Below, piece after piece: positions 35,489 through 42,975 of a stretch of DNA of 64,000 bases. A program made the position numbers and the translations under genes. The first letter of the stretch is position 1. Every line of letters starts with the position of its first letter. Location: contig NZ_CP023540.1 in the NCBI RefSeq assembly GCF_003692615.1, forward strand, positions 2,232,001 through 2,296,000. The letters run 5' to 3'. The notes below the pieces were generated by a model. That model was not told where the DNA came from and ran no database searches. It saw only the letters and a program-made list of their open reading frames with translations. This DNA comes from Chryseobacterium sp. 6424. Lineage in GTDB: Bacteria > Bacteroidota > Bacteroidia > Flavobacteriales > Weeksellaceae.

Positions 35489-36248
35489 GATCTGCCATCT
35501 TCAGGGCAGATGAGATAGAAGCTACATCAAAAGATTTACGGTATTTTTTTGCCAACGAATAATTTCGGTCAGCATAGATTAGGAAACGGTCAATATCTTC
35601 TTCTTTGAAGCCCCGAGACGTGTAGAAGGACAAATCTATCTCAGTTTTGATGCGGCGGTAGAAAACCTGTGTTTCGGTGTAATTTGGGGTCGTAAGAGGT
35701 GGTTCCGTTGCTTTATTAAAAAGTTTATTCACTGCGGATGCCAAACCTAAAAGATTTACCTGCCCAGCGCTGTAATTAGGCGGTGCAAAAGCGCTTGGCA
35801 TTGATAGTTTGGGTTGAGCCTTTGCGAAAGGTTTGTACATATAGGCATTCATGTCATTGTTCAGCGCTACTACTTTTTTCGGTGGATCTAGAAGTTTAAC
35901 ATCTTTCTTAAGATTACCGCTCGGTGAAAAAGCCAGTTCAATCTCCTCAATGAGATATGGCGACTTATCCAGCAAAATGTTGAGTGGCGCGGTAAAGTTC
36001 TCTGGTATGATTTTTTTATGACTTCGTTCGAACCCAGTTTTTACGAATCGGAGTTCATCCGACACCTCAGCGGCAATCATAAAATGACCGTCTTTGTCAG
36101 TGAGTACTTTTTGGTCTGTCCGCATGTTGATGACAACGGTATTCGCAATCTCCACACCTTCTTCAGTAATGGTTTTGCCGAATATGTACTTCTGCGAGAA
36201 CCCAGTGGCGGAGATGAGTATGAAGAGCAACAGTAGTTTTGTTTTCAC
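35454..36248 (-). CDS. Carboxypeptidase-like regulatory domain protein (paralog 1)
   Basis: 264 residues with a clear signal peptide (KTKLLLLFILISATGFSQ). Then comes one CarboxypepD_reg-like domain (YIFGKTITEEGVEIANTV, DKDGHFMI, ELRFVKTGFE) and a region with no known domain containing SMPSAFAPPNYSAGQVNLLGLAS and a helical C-terminus. The regulatory domain is common as the N-terminal plug of TonB-dependent receptors, but no barrel follows. Its stop overlaps the start of paralog 2. Role unknown, envelope location inferred. Confidence 0.72.
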   Translation of the reverse strand: MKTKLLLLFILISATGFSQKYIFGKTITEEGVEIANTVVINMRTDQKVLTDKDGHFMIAAEVSDELRFVKTGFERSHKKIIPENFTAPLNILLDKSPYLIEEIELAFSPSGNLKKDVKLLDPPKKVVALNNDMNAYMYKPFAKAQPKLSMPSAFAPPNYSAGQVNLLGLASAVNKLFNKATEPPLTTPNYTETQVFYRRIKTEIDLSFYTSRGFKEEDIDRFLIYADRNYSLAKKYRKSFDVASISSALKMADHEYIKTHPVGA

Positions 36249-36398
36249 GGCTTTAATTTTTGGATAAATGTAGAATTATTCTGTAATGGTTTATAAAGTT
36301 TAACCGCTATTAACGCTTTTAAGATATTTTTGTGACAAACCTTTGATGCGTACTGTTCCGAAGATTTTTTGAACAAACCTTCAACCTAGTTGCGTGAG

Positions 36399-36480
36399 GG
36401 ATAGAAGCGGCATCCTTTCTTGTTTACTGGCGGCGGCTTTGCCGCCGCCAGTAAACAAGAAAGATATAGCGGATAGCCCG
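36399..36480 (+). repeat. Intergenic element, copy 2, with perfect 22-bp hairpin
   Basis: AGGGATAGAAGCGGCATCC, then a perfect 22-bp stem (arms 36416-36437 and 36441-36462, loop TTT, GC-rich core GGCGGCGGC), then GATATAGCGGATAGCCCGG. The flanking blocks match the element at 3351-3413. The flanks are themselves similar to one another (GATAGAAGCGG against GATATAGCGG). Non-coding; an open frame across it is an accident of the palindrome. Confidence 0.65.
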
Positions 36481-36532
36481 GTTTTCCTTTCCATTGGCGC
36501 GCGCTTTAGCGCGCGCCAATGGAAAGGAAAAC
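36481..36532. repeat. Perfect 24-bp hairpin upstream of ssrA
   Basis: Arms 36481-36504 and 36509-36532 are exactly complementary with a TTTA loop; the core is GGCGCGCGC. It follows directly on the hairpin of the repeat element and ends 43 nt before the ssrA -7 box. It could be a transcription terminator from the left or a protein-binding or processing site. Confidence 0.8.
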
Positions 36533-36574
36533 ACGCCCAAATACGATTATATATCGAAAGGAATATTTTTTGTT

Positions 36575-36582
36575 TATCTTTG
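36575..36582 (+). promoter_or_regulatory. -7 box of ssrA
   Basis: TATCTTTG, full TAnnTTTG match, 14 nt before the mature 5' end of tmRNA. Confidence 0.7.
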
Positions 36583-36596
36583 CATTCTTAAACATC

Positions 36597-36993
36597 GGGG
36601 TTGACTGGTTTCGACAGCAAGACCAATGGGTAAGTAAGCATGCAGAGAACCGTAGCGCGATCTCTTAAATCCCTTGCTACAACATTTTAACTGGCGACCA
36701 AGAGTTTGCTCTTGCAGCATAATCTGAATTATAGTAGGATTCTGCGTTCTCCCGAAGTATAGTAAGGAGGCAAGATGTCTCACAAACGCTCTGTTCTGCG
36801 GCGTTTGAGTTTGAGGCATAGGAATGCGGAAATAAGTCTCGTTTCGCTTCGCAACGAGATCGAAAATTTTAGAAGTTAAGCTGTAAATTGGGTGTCTGTG
36901 CTCTGTCTACAGTCGAAAATCAAACACAGAATAAGCATGTAGAAAGCTTATGTATTGCTTGTTTGGACGAGGGTTCGAATCCCTCCAACTCCA
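36597..36993 (+). ncRNA. ssrA: tmRNA (intact)
   Basis: Rescues stalled ribosomes and tags the nascent chain for degradation. The 5' end GGGGTTGACTGGTTTCGACAG is the canonical tmRNA start. The 3' end GGTTCGAATCCCTCCAACTCCA gives the T arm and an acceptor strand (CAACTCC) that pairs with GGGGTTG; CCA is not encoded. The tag frame at 36693-36722 (GGC GAC CAA ... GCA GCA TAA) encodes GDQEFALAA with a stop, a typical Bacteroidota tag ending. About 397 nt. Its last 136 nt are repeated in diverged form at 52851-52985, and the stretch between the copies is a nitrate-reduction island. Confidence 0.96.
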
Positions 36994-37001
36994 CTTTTTA
37001 C

Positions 37002-37035
37002 AAATACAACTCGCTTCAATAAGCGAGTTGTATTT
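37002..37035 (+). terminator. Terminator of ssrA
   Basis: Perfect 15-bp stem (AAATACAACTCGCTT and its complement), loop CAAT, followed by a T tract; starts 9 nt after the tmRNA 3' end. Also convergent with the Rrf2 gene. Confidence 0.93.
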
Positions 37036-37064
37036 TTTTGACTGAAATCGTTTAAGGTATTGCT

Positions 37065-37481
37065 CTATGAAAATTTGATGCAGCCAATATCTTTGACTTC
37101 GCTTATTTTTAAGGTGTAGATTTGCTTGATCCGTTCTTTTATCTCGACACCTATCTCGTGTACGGGACAAGGTTTTTTACTGTTACATTCGGCAAGGCCT
37201 AAAATACACATCACTATTTGGTTTCCTGTCTCAAATATGTTGCAGATCTCTTTTACTGTAAGATTCTGATATTGTTCATTATTCAAATAAAAACCTCCGC
37301 TTCTTCCTTTAACAGATGAAATAATGTTTCCTTTTACTAATTTTTGTAAAATCTTCGATGTGAAATGTGCTGGCGAATTAATGTATGCCGCAATTTCTAC
37401 AACATCGGTTTTACTGCCGTTTTTCCGGGCAAGGTATATGCACGATTTTATGGCATACTGGCATGAATGAGAGAATATCAT
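37065..37481 (-). CDS. Rrf2-family Fe-S transcriptional regulator (NsrR/IscR-like)
   Basis: 138 residues. N-terminal winged helix (SHSCQYAIKSCIYLAR... TSKILQKLVKGNIISSVKGRSGGFYL) followed by a three-cysteine cluster motif: Cys92, Cys99 and Cys105 in MCILGLAECNSKKPCPVH. Rrf2 proteins with three such cysteines hold [2Fe-2S] or [4Fe-4S] clusters and sense nitric oxide (NsrR) or cluster status (IscR). Its position next to nitrate reduction genes favours sensing of NO or redox state. It is the last gene of the minus-strand unit, 7 nt after the porin stop. Confidence 0.88.
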   Translation of the reverse strand: MIFSHSCQYAIKSCIYLARKNGSKTDVVEIAAYINSPAHFTSKILQKLVKGNIISSVKGRSGGFYLNNEQYQNLTVKEICNIFETGNQIVMCILGLAECNSKKPCPVHEIGVEIKERIKQIYTLKISEVKDIGCIKFS

Positions 37482-37488
37482 TTGTTTA

Positions 37489-38760
37489 TTATTTTACTCG
37501 GAACGATGGTGTGAAGTTGAGTTGCACCCAACTCCAGGTCTGTATATCCTTAGGGACATTTACCGCCTTTAGGACTTCCATGGAACTGCTTCCGAACATA
37601 AACGAATGTCCTACATTCATCACAAACATTTTATTGAATTTATGAACATAAGCGAGATCGGCCTCAGTTCCTAAATAAGATGATTGGCTGTTTGCCAATT
37701 TCCCGTTGGTGGTGAATGCATGAAGGTTTACGATCAGTGAAGATTTCGGGTTAAATTTGGTAGTCATTTTCAGGTAGTAATCATTTAATCCAAATGAATT
37801 GAAATGGTTTCCTACATAAAAATAGTCCATATGTCCATTAAATTTATGGTTGGTCCCATAGAATGGACTGAACGACCTGTTTTCAGTAGCCTGCGTATCA
37901 TAATCCCGCCCGGAAAGCCACTCTGTCCCCAAAATTGCATTGAATTTTTGAGTGATGATGAAATCCGCGTTAAGGGAGAACTGATAAGCAGACTTGCTTT
38001 GTGCATTGGTGTTTTTCCCTGTCTGATAATATGCTGATCCAAAAACTCCGAAATTTTCAAAATATTTCTTCACATTTAGTCCTAATGTAAGCATATCATA
38101 GTGCATCCCAGAAGCTGTGTTCTGCACTACTGAATTAAGCGCGATACCTGATAACTGGAACTTGTTACTGTTTTGATATTGATAATGCAGTAGCTGTAAT
38201 GATTTTGTTTTTTCACCAGCATCGGCAATATCATAAATTTCATGTTCTGGAGTATCATTGGCATCATTGTCATCATTATTGTAGGTGACTACCGCTTCTA
38301 ATCTTGAGTTTTTACTGAGACTGAAAATCCCTTTCACCGCATCGAAACTCCTGCCTTGCATCGCCCAATCCATACCGCCAACTAATCTTTCATCATCATA
38401 AGAAAGCATCTGTCGACCGATCTTCAGGGCGGCTTTAGGCGTAAACTGATACTTAGCCCAGGCTTCATTTAGGATAAAATTCTGGTTTTTACTTGCTGCG
38501 GAGGCATTTTCTCCCCAAGTCCTAACGTCTTGTATGGAGAGATAGAGTTGCAGATTTTGGTAATAATAATCCATATTCAATCTGGCTCTGGATACTATGG
38601 TGGTTTCGGCAGACTTGCCTTCTGGGATTAATGTCTTTTGCCCGTTGTCCAACTCTGCACGTGTACGGAAATCCATCCCCATTTTCAGACTATCAACTTG
38701 TGCATTCACATTTGCAGAAATCAAGAACAGAGCGGTAGTAGTCACTAATTTTCTTATCAT
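37489..38760 (-). CDS. Outer-membrane porin (alginate-export-family-like barrel)
   Basis: About 423 residues from the ATG at 38760 (MIRKLVTTTALF, signal peptide ending VNAQ); an in-frame ATG 14 codons earlier is less likely. The rest is beta-strand rich with alternating hydrophobic residues and recognisable blocks of the alginate export barrel family: RTRAELDNGQ, SRARLNMDYYYQNLQLYLSIQDVRTWGE, KIGRQMLSYDDERLVGGMDWAMQGRSFDAVKG. It ends TPSFRVK. Given its place between a NarK transporter and the regulator, an outer-membrane pore for nitrate or nitrite is a reasonable inference, not shown by sequence. Confidence 0.8.
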   Translation of the reverse strand: MIRKLVTTTALFLISANVNAQVDSLKMGMDFRTRAELDNGQKTLIPEGKSAETTIVSRARLNMDYYYQNLQLYLSIQDVRTWGENASAASKNQNFILNEAWAKYQFTPKAALKIGRQMLSYDDERLVGGMDWAMQGRSFDAVKGIFSLSKNSRLEAVVTYNNDDNDANDTPEHEIYDIADAGEKTKSLQLLHYQYQNSNKFQLSGIALNSVVQNTASGMHYDMLTLGLNVKKYFENFGVFGSAYYQTGKNTNAQSKSAYQFSLNADFIITQKFNAILGTEWLSGRDYDTQATENRSFSPFYGTNHKFNGHMDYFYVGNHFNSFGLNDYYLKMTTKFNPKSSLIVNLHAFTTNGKLANSQSSYLGTEADLAYVHKFNKMFVMNVGHSFMFGSSSMEVLKAVNVPKDIQTWSWVQLNFTPSFRVK

Positions 38761-38840
38761 AACGATTTTTTCAACTGAATATAAAGGGTTGTATGATTGC
38801 AAACCTGTTAGATGATTTTATATTTTTAAATTTTAAAATG

Positions 38841-40172
38841 TTAAGAAGGTCTTTCACAGCCCTTTCTTGTGTAGAAATACCAATTGACCGCAACTGCCAT
38901 TACGCAACCTACCACCAGAAACCAGAAGAACAATCTTGCATCCCCAGTAAGTGCGCGGGACTGAGTAATCAATACATTAAATACAAATGGCCCAAATGCC
39001 GCAACCGCAGAGGTAAACCCAATAACACCTGCCGCTTTTCTCGGAGATTCTGAAAAAATGGTTGGGTATTGTTTAAAAGTGGCTGCATTACCGATACCAG
39101 TAAAGAAGAAAATCATTAAGACGATTATTAAAAACCCTTGAAACTGATCCGCCGACGTTGGTGTTAGGTAGCCTCCCAAGATTAATGTGGAAATTAAGAT
39201 TATTAAGGCGATACCGGTGATATGTGTAAGAATTGCGCCACCTGTTTTATCGGCAACTTTCCCAAAGATAATCCTTGAGGCTGAACCGATTAGCGGCCCG
39301 TAGAATGCGAACTGTAAAGGATCGATACCTTTATCTAATGGTGCGTATAGATTCTTGATCATCAACGGAAATGATGCGGACATACCTGCGAAAATACCAA
39401 ACGTCATAATGTAGGTCATCGTGCAATAAAGGGTGTGGCGATCTTTGAAAATATCCAACTGTTCCTTGAATGAAGCTTTTACCGGAATACTTTTCAGTGA
39501 AAACCATGCCCATATCCCAACGGCCAATAGTGGCAAAATATAAATGAATGCGATATTTTCGAGATAAATAGTTTTACCGGTCTCTACCACGATTTGTCCA
39601 CCTCCCATAAATGAAAAGATGCTTAAACCTATAATCAAAGGTGACAGGAGTTGTACTAAACTTACCCCAAAATTTCCTATACCAGCTTGGATTCCGAGTG
39701 CAGTCCCGGCTTCTTTTTTCGGGAAAAACAAGGAGGTGGAAGGCATATAAGAAGAAAAATCTCCGCCTCCGATCCCGAGTAAGAACCCGATTATCATAAA
39801 ATAGGTAAAGGAAGTCTCAGGATTCATCACTGCGAAACCTAGCATCACCAAGGGGATGATTTTGATGAAAGAACTGATAGAGATAATCTTTCGGGTGCCA
39901 TAGATGGGTATCAGAAAGGTATTTACGACTCTAAGAATCCCCCCCGCAAGTCCTGGCATCGCGGCCATCCAGAAGAGTTGATCGTCGGTAAATTGAAAAC
40001 CGATTTGTGGAAGTTTGATGACCACCACGCTGTAGAGAAACCAGGTGGCAAAGGAAATAATAAGTGCGGTGGTGGTAATAGTTAAAGTCTTCCAGGCTAT
40101 TTTTTTACCTTTCTTGTTCCAAAATTCTTCGTTGGATGGGTCGTAGTCTGTTAACCAATGGGTATTGCTCAT
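38841..40172 (-). CDS. narK: NarK-type nitrate/nitrite transporter (MFS, 443 aa)
   Basis: Twelve hydrophobic segments; nitrate/nitrite porter family. The signature regions are GIGGGDFSSYMPSTSLFFPKKEAGTALG and AGIGNFGVSLVQLLSP in the fifth segment, and a matching AGVIGFTSAVAAFGPFVF in the second half. It imports nitrate, exports nitrite, or exchanges them across the inner membrane. Together with the next gene it makes a NarK pair, an arrangement also known in denitrifiers where one is a proton symporter and the other an antiporter; which is which cannot be assigned here. Confidence 0.88.
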   Translation of the reverse strand: MSNTHWLTDYDPSNEEFWNKKGKKIAWKTLTITTTALIISFATWFLYSVVVIKLPQIGFQFTDDQLFWMAAMPGLAGGILRVVNTFLIPIYGTRKIISISSFIKIIPLVMLGFAVMNPETSFTYFMIIGFLLGIGGGDFSSYMPSTSLFFPKKEAGTALGIQAGIGNFGVSLVQLLSPLIIGLSIFSFMGGGQIVVETGKTIYLENIAFIYILPLLAVGIWAWFSLKSIPVKASFKEQLDIFKDRHTLYCTMTYIMTFGIFAGMSASFPLMIKNLYAPLDKGIDPLQFAFYGPLIGSASRIIFGKVADKTGGAILTHITGIALIILISTLILGGYLTPTSADQFQGFLIIVLMIFFFTGIGNAATFKQYPTIFSESPRKAAGVIGFTSAVAAFGPFVFNVLITQSRALTGDARLFFWFLVVGCVMAVAVNWYFYTRKGCERPS

Positions 40173-40215
40173 TTTCAGTAAGTTTATCTTTTAAATTATT
40201 CTTTTTGCTGCTGCG

Positions 40216-41697
40216 TTAGTGCTCAATTTTATCTTTGAGGTGTGGTGCCTCGTTGCGCATCATCTTTTTTATAACAGTATTCATCCAGAAAAGGGCGATA
40301 GCAGATACGATGAACACAAAGATCCAGGAACTTGTCCATAATCCGGAAAAAGTAAGCAGATAGCCGAATAAGATGGGGCCTATAAATCCGCCAAGTCCAC
40401 CAATAAGGCCTACCATACCGCCAACTACCCCCACTTCATTAGGGAAATATTCTGGTATATGTTTATAAACTGCCGCTTTGCCAATGCCCCACATGATCCC
40501 AATGAGAATGACCAATATGGAGAAAACCGTGATATGCGCCTCAAACTTGATCAGTGTGTTGCCTTTGGCCAACAGTTCTTTCTTATTCACAGCTTGATTT
40601 TGCTGTACCACCACTTCCTGCCAGGAAAAAGATTTCGGCAAAGCGGATACACTTTCAGGGATCTCCGGTTTTGTGATGACAGGAATTTCTTCGTTGTTCA
40701 AACTTATTTTTTCATTGGAGACCGAAGTTATCTTTCCGGATTTGCTGGCAATAATCCCTTTCCCTGGAGTTAGAATTTCCATTTTCGGAAGCATCAGCAA
40801 TCCACTGATGATTAATGAAGAGTATAAAACCCAATACATCACTCTTCTCGCCCCAAATTTATCGGAAAGATAGCCACCCAACGCCCGTACTACGCCACTT
40901 GGCAAACTAAAGGCCGATGCCAAAAGACCACCTAAAACCAATGAAGTTTTATATACATTCACATAATAAGGTAACAGCCATTGGGAAAAAGCCACAAACA
41001 AGCCGAACACGAGAAAATAATACAATCCGAAACGCCAAACACGTACTTGTTTTAAAGGTTTTAACAGGGAGCCAATGGTTTTCCCCTGAGCCTCTGGCCG
41101 TTTATTTTTAATAAAAAACATAAAAACAAAACCTATGACCAGAAGGGCAATACCGTAGAAAACAGGCAACATCCTCCACCCATTCTCCGGATTGTTTTCG
41201 GAGAGATAATTCAGTAAAGTGGGGGCCAATAGCGTTGTAATTGCGGCGCCCGCATTTCCCATCCCGAAAATACCCAACGCGCGGCCTTGCCAGTTTTTCG
41301 GGTACCAAACTGAAGTGAAGGCGATCCCGACCGCAAAGCTGGTTCCTACCATCCCGAATAAAGCGCTCAGTAAAAAATACAACCAGTAAGAATCTACATA
41401 ATACAATAGAAAAAAAGGAATACTACAAAGGAGTAATAAAAAGGTAAACACCTTTTGACCACCAAATTTATCAGTAAGCAAGCCCAATGGCAAGCGCATT
41501 AAAGAACCCGACAAAATGGGGATCCCTAGCAACCAACCTGTTTCTACCACACTCCAATTATAAATACCGTTGTCGGTAAGATAGGTTACCAAAACACCAT
41601 TCATCGTCCAAGCTGCAAAGCAAATTGTAAATGCAAGTGTGTTTAAAAATAATACGCGATGTGAGGATTTTAAGGATGTTGTTATGTCTGCACTCAT
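40216..41697 (-). CDS. narK: NarK-type nitrate/nitrite transporter with an extra soluble insert
   Basis: 493 residues, NNP-type MFS. Signature stretch FGMGNAGAAITTLLAP in the fifth segment and GVVGGMVGLIGGLGGFIGP in the second half. Unlike its neighbour it has an insert of about 80 residues (roughly 305-388) between segments, with short beta-like units (GKITSVSNEKISLNNEEIPV) and a helix (VVVQQNQAVNKKELLAKG). First gene of the minus-strand unit; two TAnnTTTG boxes lie upstream. Role as for NarK above; the insert may be regulatory or bind a partner. Confidence 0.88.
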   Translation of the reverse strand: MSADITTSLKSSHRVLFLNTLAFTICFAAWTMNGVLVTYLTDNGIYNWSVVETGWLLGIPILSGSLMRLPLGLLTDKFGGQKVFTFLLLLCSIPFFLLYYVDSYWLYFLLSALFGMVGTSFAVGIAFTSVWYPKNWQGRALGIFGMGNAGAAITTLLAPTLLNYLSENNPENGWRMLPVFYGIALLVIGFVFMFFIKNKRPEAQGKTIGSLLKPLKQVRVWRFGLYYFLVFGLFVAFSQWLLPYYVNVYKTSLVLGGLLASAFSLPSGVVRALGGYLSDKFGARRVMYWVLYSSLIISGLLMLPKMEILTPGKGIIASKSGKITSVSNEKISLNNEEIPVITKPEIPESVSALPKSFSWQEVVVQQNQAVNKKELLAKGNTLIKFEAHITVFSILVILIGIMWGIGKAAVYKHIPEYFPNEVGVVGGMVGLIGGLGGFIGPILFGYLLTFSGLWTSSWIFVFIVSAIALFWMNTVIKKMMRNEAPHLKDKIEH

Positions 41698-41759
41698 TTT
41701 TTATACAATTAAAAAGATTTCTTTTACGTAATAAAAATTGTTTTCCCAAAATTACAATG

Positions 41760-41767
41760 CAAAACTA
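41760..41767 (-). promoter_or_regulatory. -7 box candidate of the narK unit
   Basis: TAGTTTTG on the minus strand; a second candidate, TAATTTTG, lies at 41747-41754. Either would drive the minus-strand transporter-regulator unit. Confidence 0.45.
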
Positions 41768-41802
41768 AATAAATTATTAGGGCATACGGGTCTTATTTTA
41801 AG

Positions 41803-41814
41803 TGATTATTATCA
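41803..41814. promoter_or_regulatory. FNR/CRP-like palindrome between divergent promoters
   Basis: TGATTATTATCA: half sites TGAT and ATCA separated by 4 nt, matching the core of the FNR consensus TTGAT-N4-ATCAA. It lies between the two divergent units, roughly equidistant (about 45 nt) from the -7 boxes on either side. A CRP/FNR-family activator is a plausible reader; none is encoded in the island. Confidence 0.5.
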
Positions 41815-41848
41815 GACATCCTCCTCCTATTAAAATATTATTTTTTTG

Positions 41849-41856
41849 TACTTTTG
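41849..41856 (+). promoter_or_regulatory. -7 box of the nitrate reductase unit
   Basis: TACTTTTG, full TAnnTTTG match, 23 nt before the cytochrome b ATG. Confidence 0.55.
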
Positions 41857-41879
41857 TATCATAGAAATTATATTTAATA

Positions 41880-42941
41880 ATGAAATCAATTGATATAAAA
41901 GCTTTTGCAGTAGCCAATGTAGTGACAATGGTTACACTGGTGCTTATTATGATTGGCTCCCGAAATTTACAAAATTTTGATGCGGCATTGATAGCATATA
42001 TGTTTGGGACTTTATTCGCAATCTTCGGTATTGTTTACCGATATACGGTTTGGATACAAAGACCACCGACAAAAATCTACTTCAAGAGAAGTATCAAGAC
42101 TTTGTTTTCGAAAGAGTTTTTACACTTCTTTTGGTTTACAGTAAAAGACTTTTTTAGGAATATTGTCTTTCAAAGTTTCATCATCAAACGTGGCAATAAG
42201 AAAGGCATTGCCCATCTATTGATGGCAATTGGCTGTATGATGGCGTTTGCGATAACCATACCCCTTACTTTTGGTTGGGTGCATTTCACCTTGGTTCCCC
42301 ACACTGGGTTAGATCCTAATGCGATAGATATATACACTGCGCATTTTTTCGGATTTGAGATATATTCTTTCCCCGTCAAATCAATTATAGGATCGTTAAC
42401 TTTTGGTGCGCTTAACTGGTCTTCCCTTTTGGTAACACTTGGCGCAACCTATTTCCTGCAAAAGAGGTTGAAGGATCCGGGATTCATTGCAACACAAACA
42501 TTTGAAGGTGACATTTTACCCCTACTTTTATTGATATTGGTTTCTATCACAGGGGTCGGCATAACATTGGATTATACCTATATGGGCGGAAAAGCTTTTG
42601 AATTCATAGCCGTTACACACGCTTTCTTTGTGATTGTCTTTCTCATCTGGATGCCTTTCGGTAAATTTTTTCACATCATCCAGAGACCCGCGCAGATCGG
42701 TGCTCATATATATAAGGAAGTAGGCAAAAAGAGAGGCATGCAAGTTTGTAAACATACTGGGGCCGAATTTACCACTAAATTGCATGTGGCAGATTTGAAA
42801 GACATTACCAAAGCTGTGGGGTTCAATCTTCAGGACGAACACGGCAATTCCTTATTAGACTATAGCCCAGAAGGGAAAAGGGATTTACTCGCCATGGCCC
42901 ATCTCAGAGCCCGTAAGGAATCCGGACAGTTCTTTGGATAA
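41880..42941 (+). CDS. Membrane cytochrome b, NarI-like quinol-oxidising subunit
   Basis: 353 residues with about six membrane helices (near 9-27, 37-58, 112-133, 168-192, 212-231, 246-264) and a soluble C-terminal tail of about 85 residues. Histidines in or next to helices are candidates for heme b ligands: His112, His155, and His247 with His265, which are 18 residues apart in one helix as in NarI of respiratory nitrate reductase. As first gene of the unit it most likely oxidises menaquinol and passes electrons to the ferredoxin and molybdenum subunits. Family assignment is by histidine pattern and context, not by a recognised domain match. Confidence 0.68.
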   Translation: MKSIDIKAFAVANVVTMVTLVLIMIGSRNLQNFDAALIAYMFGTLFAIFGIVYRYTVWIQRPPTKIYFKRSIKTLFSKEFLHFFWFTVKDFFRNIVFQSFIIKRGNKKGIAHLLMAIGCMMAFAITIPLTFGWVHFTLVPHTGLDPNAIDIYTAHFFGFEIYSFPVKSIIGSLTFGALNWSSLLVTLGATYFLQKRLKDPGFIATQTFEGDILPLLLLILVSITGVGITLDYTYMGGKAFEFIAVTHAFFVIVFLIWMPFGKFFHIIQRPAQIGAHIYKEVGKKRGMQVCKHTGAEFTTKLHVADLKDITKAVGFNLQDEHGNSLLDYSPEGKRDLLAMAHLRARKESGQFFG

Positions 42942-42975
42942 AGACTTTATATTTTTTTAAAAATTAGAATATACT

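Noticed and set aside
36394..36591. Plus-strand 65-residue frame upstream of ssrA
   Set aside because: It is formed by reading through two perfect hairpins; the repeat explains the openness.
36693..36722. Very short ORF encoding GDQEFALAA
   Set aside because: Not a separate gene; it is the proteolysis tag frame of tmRNA and is described there.
36574..37170. Minus-strand frames over the tmRNA gene
   Set aside because: Antisense to a clear tmRNA with tag and acceptor stem; such frames over ssrA are a frequent mis-annotation.
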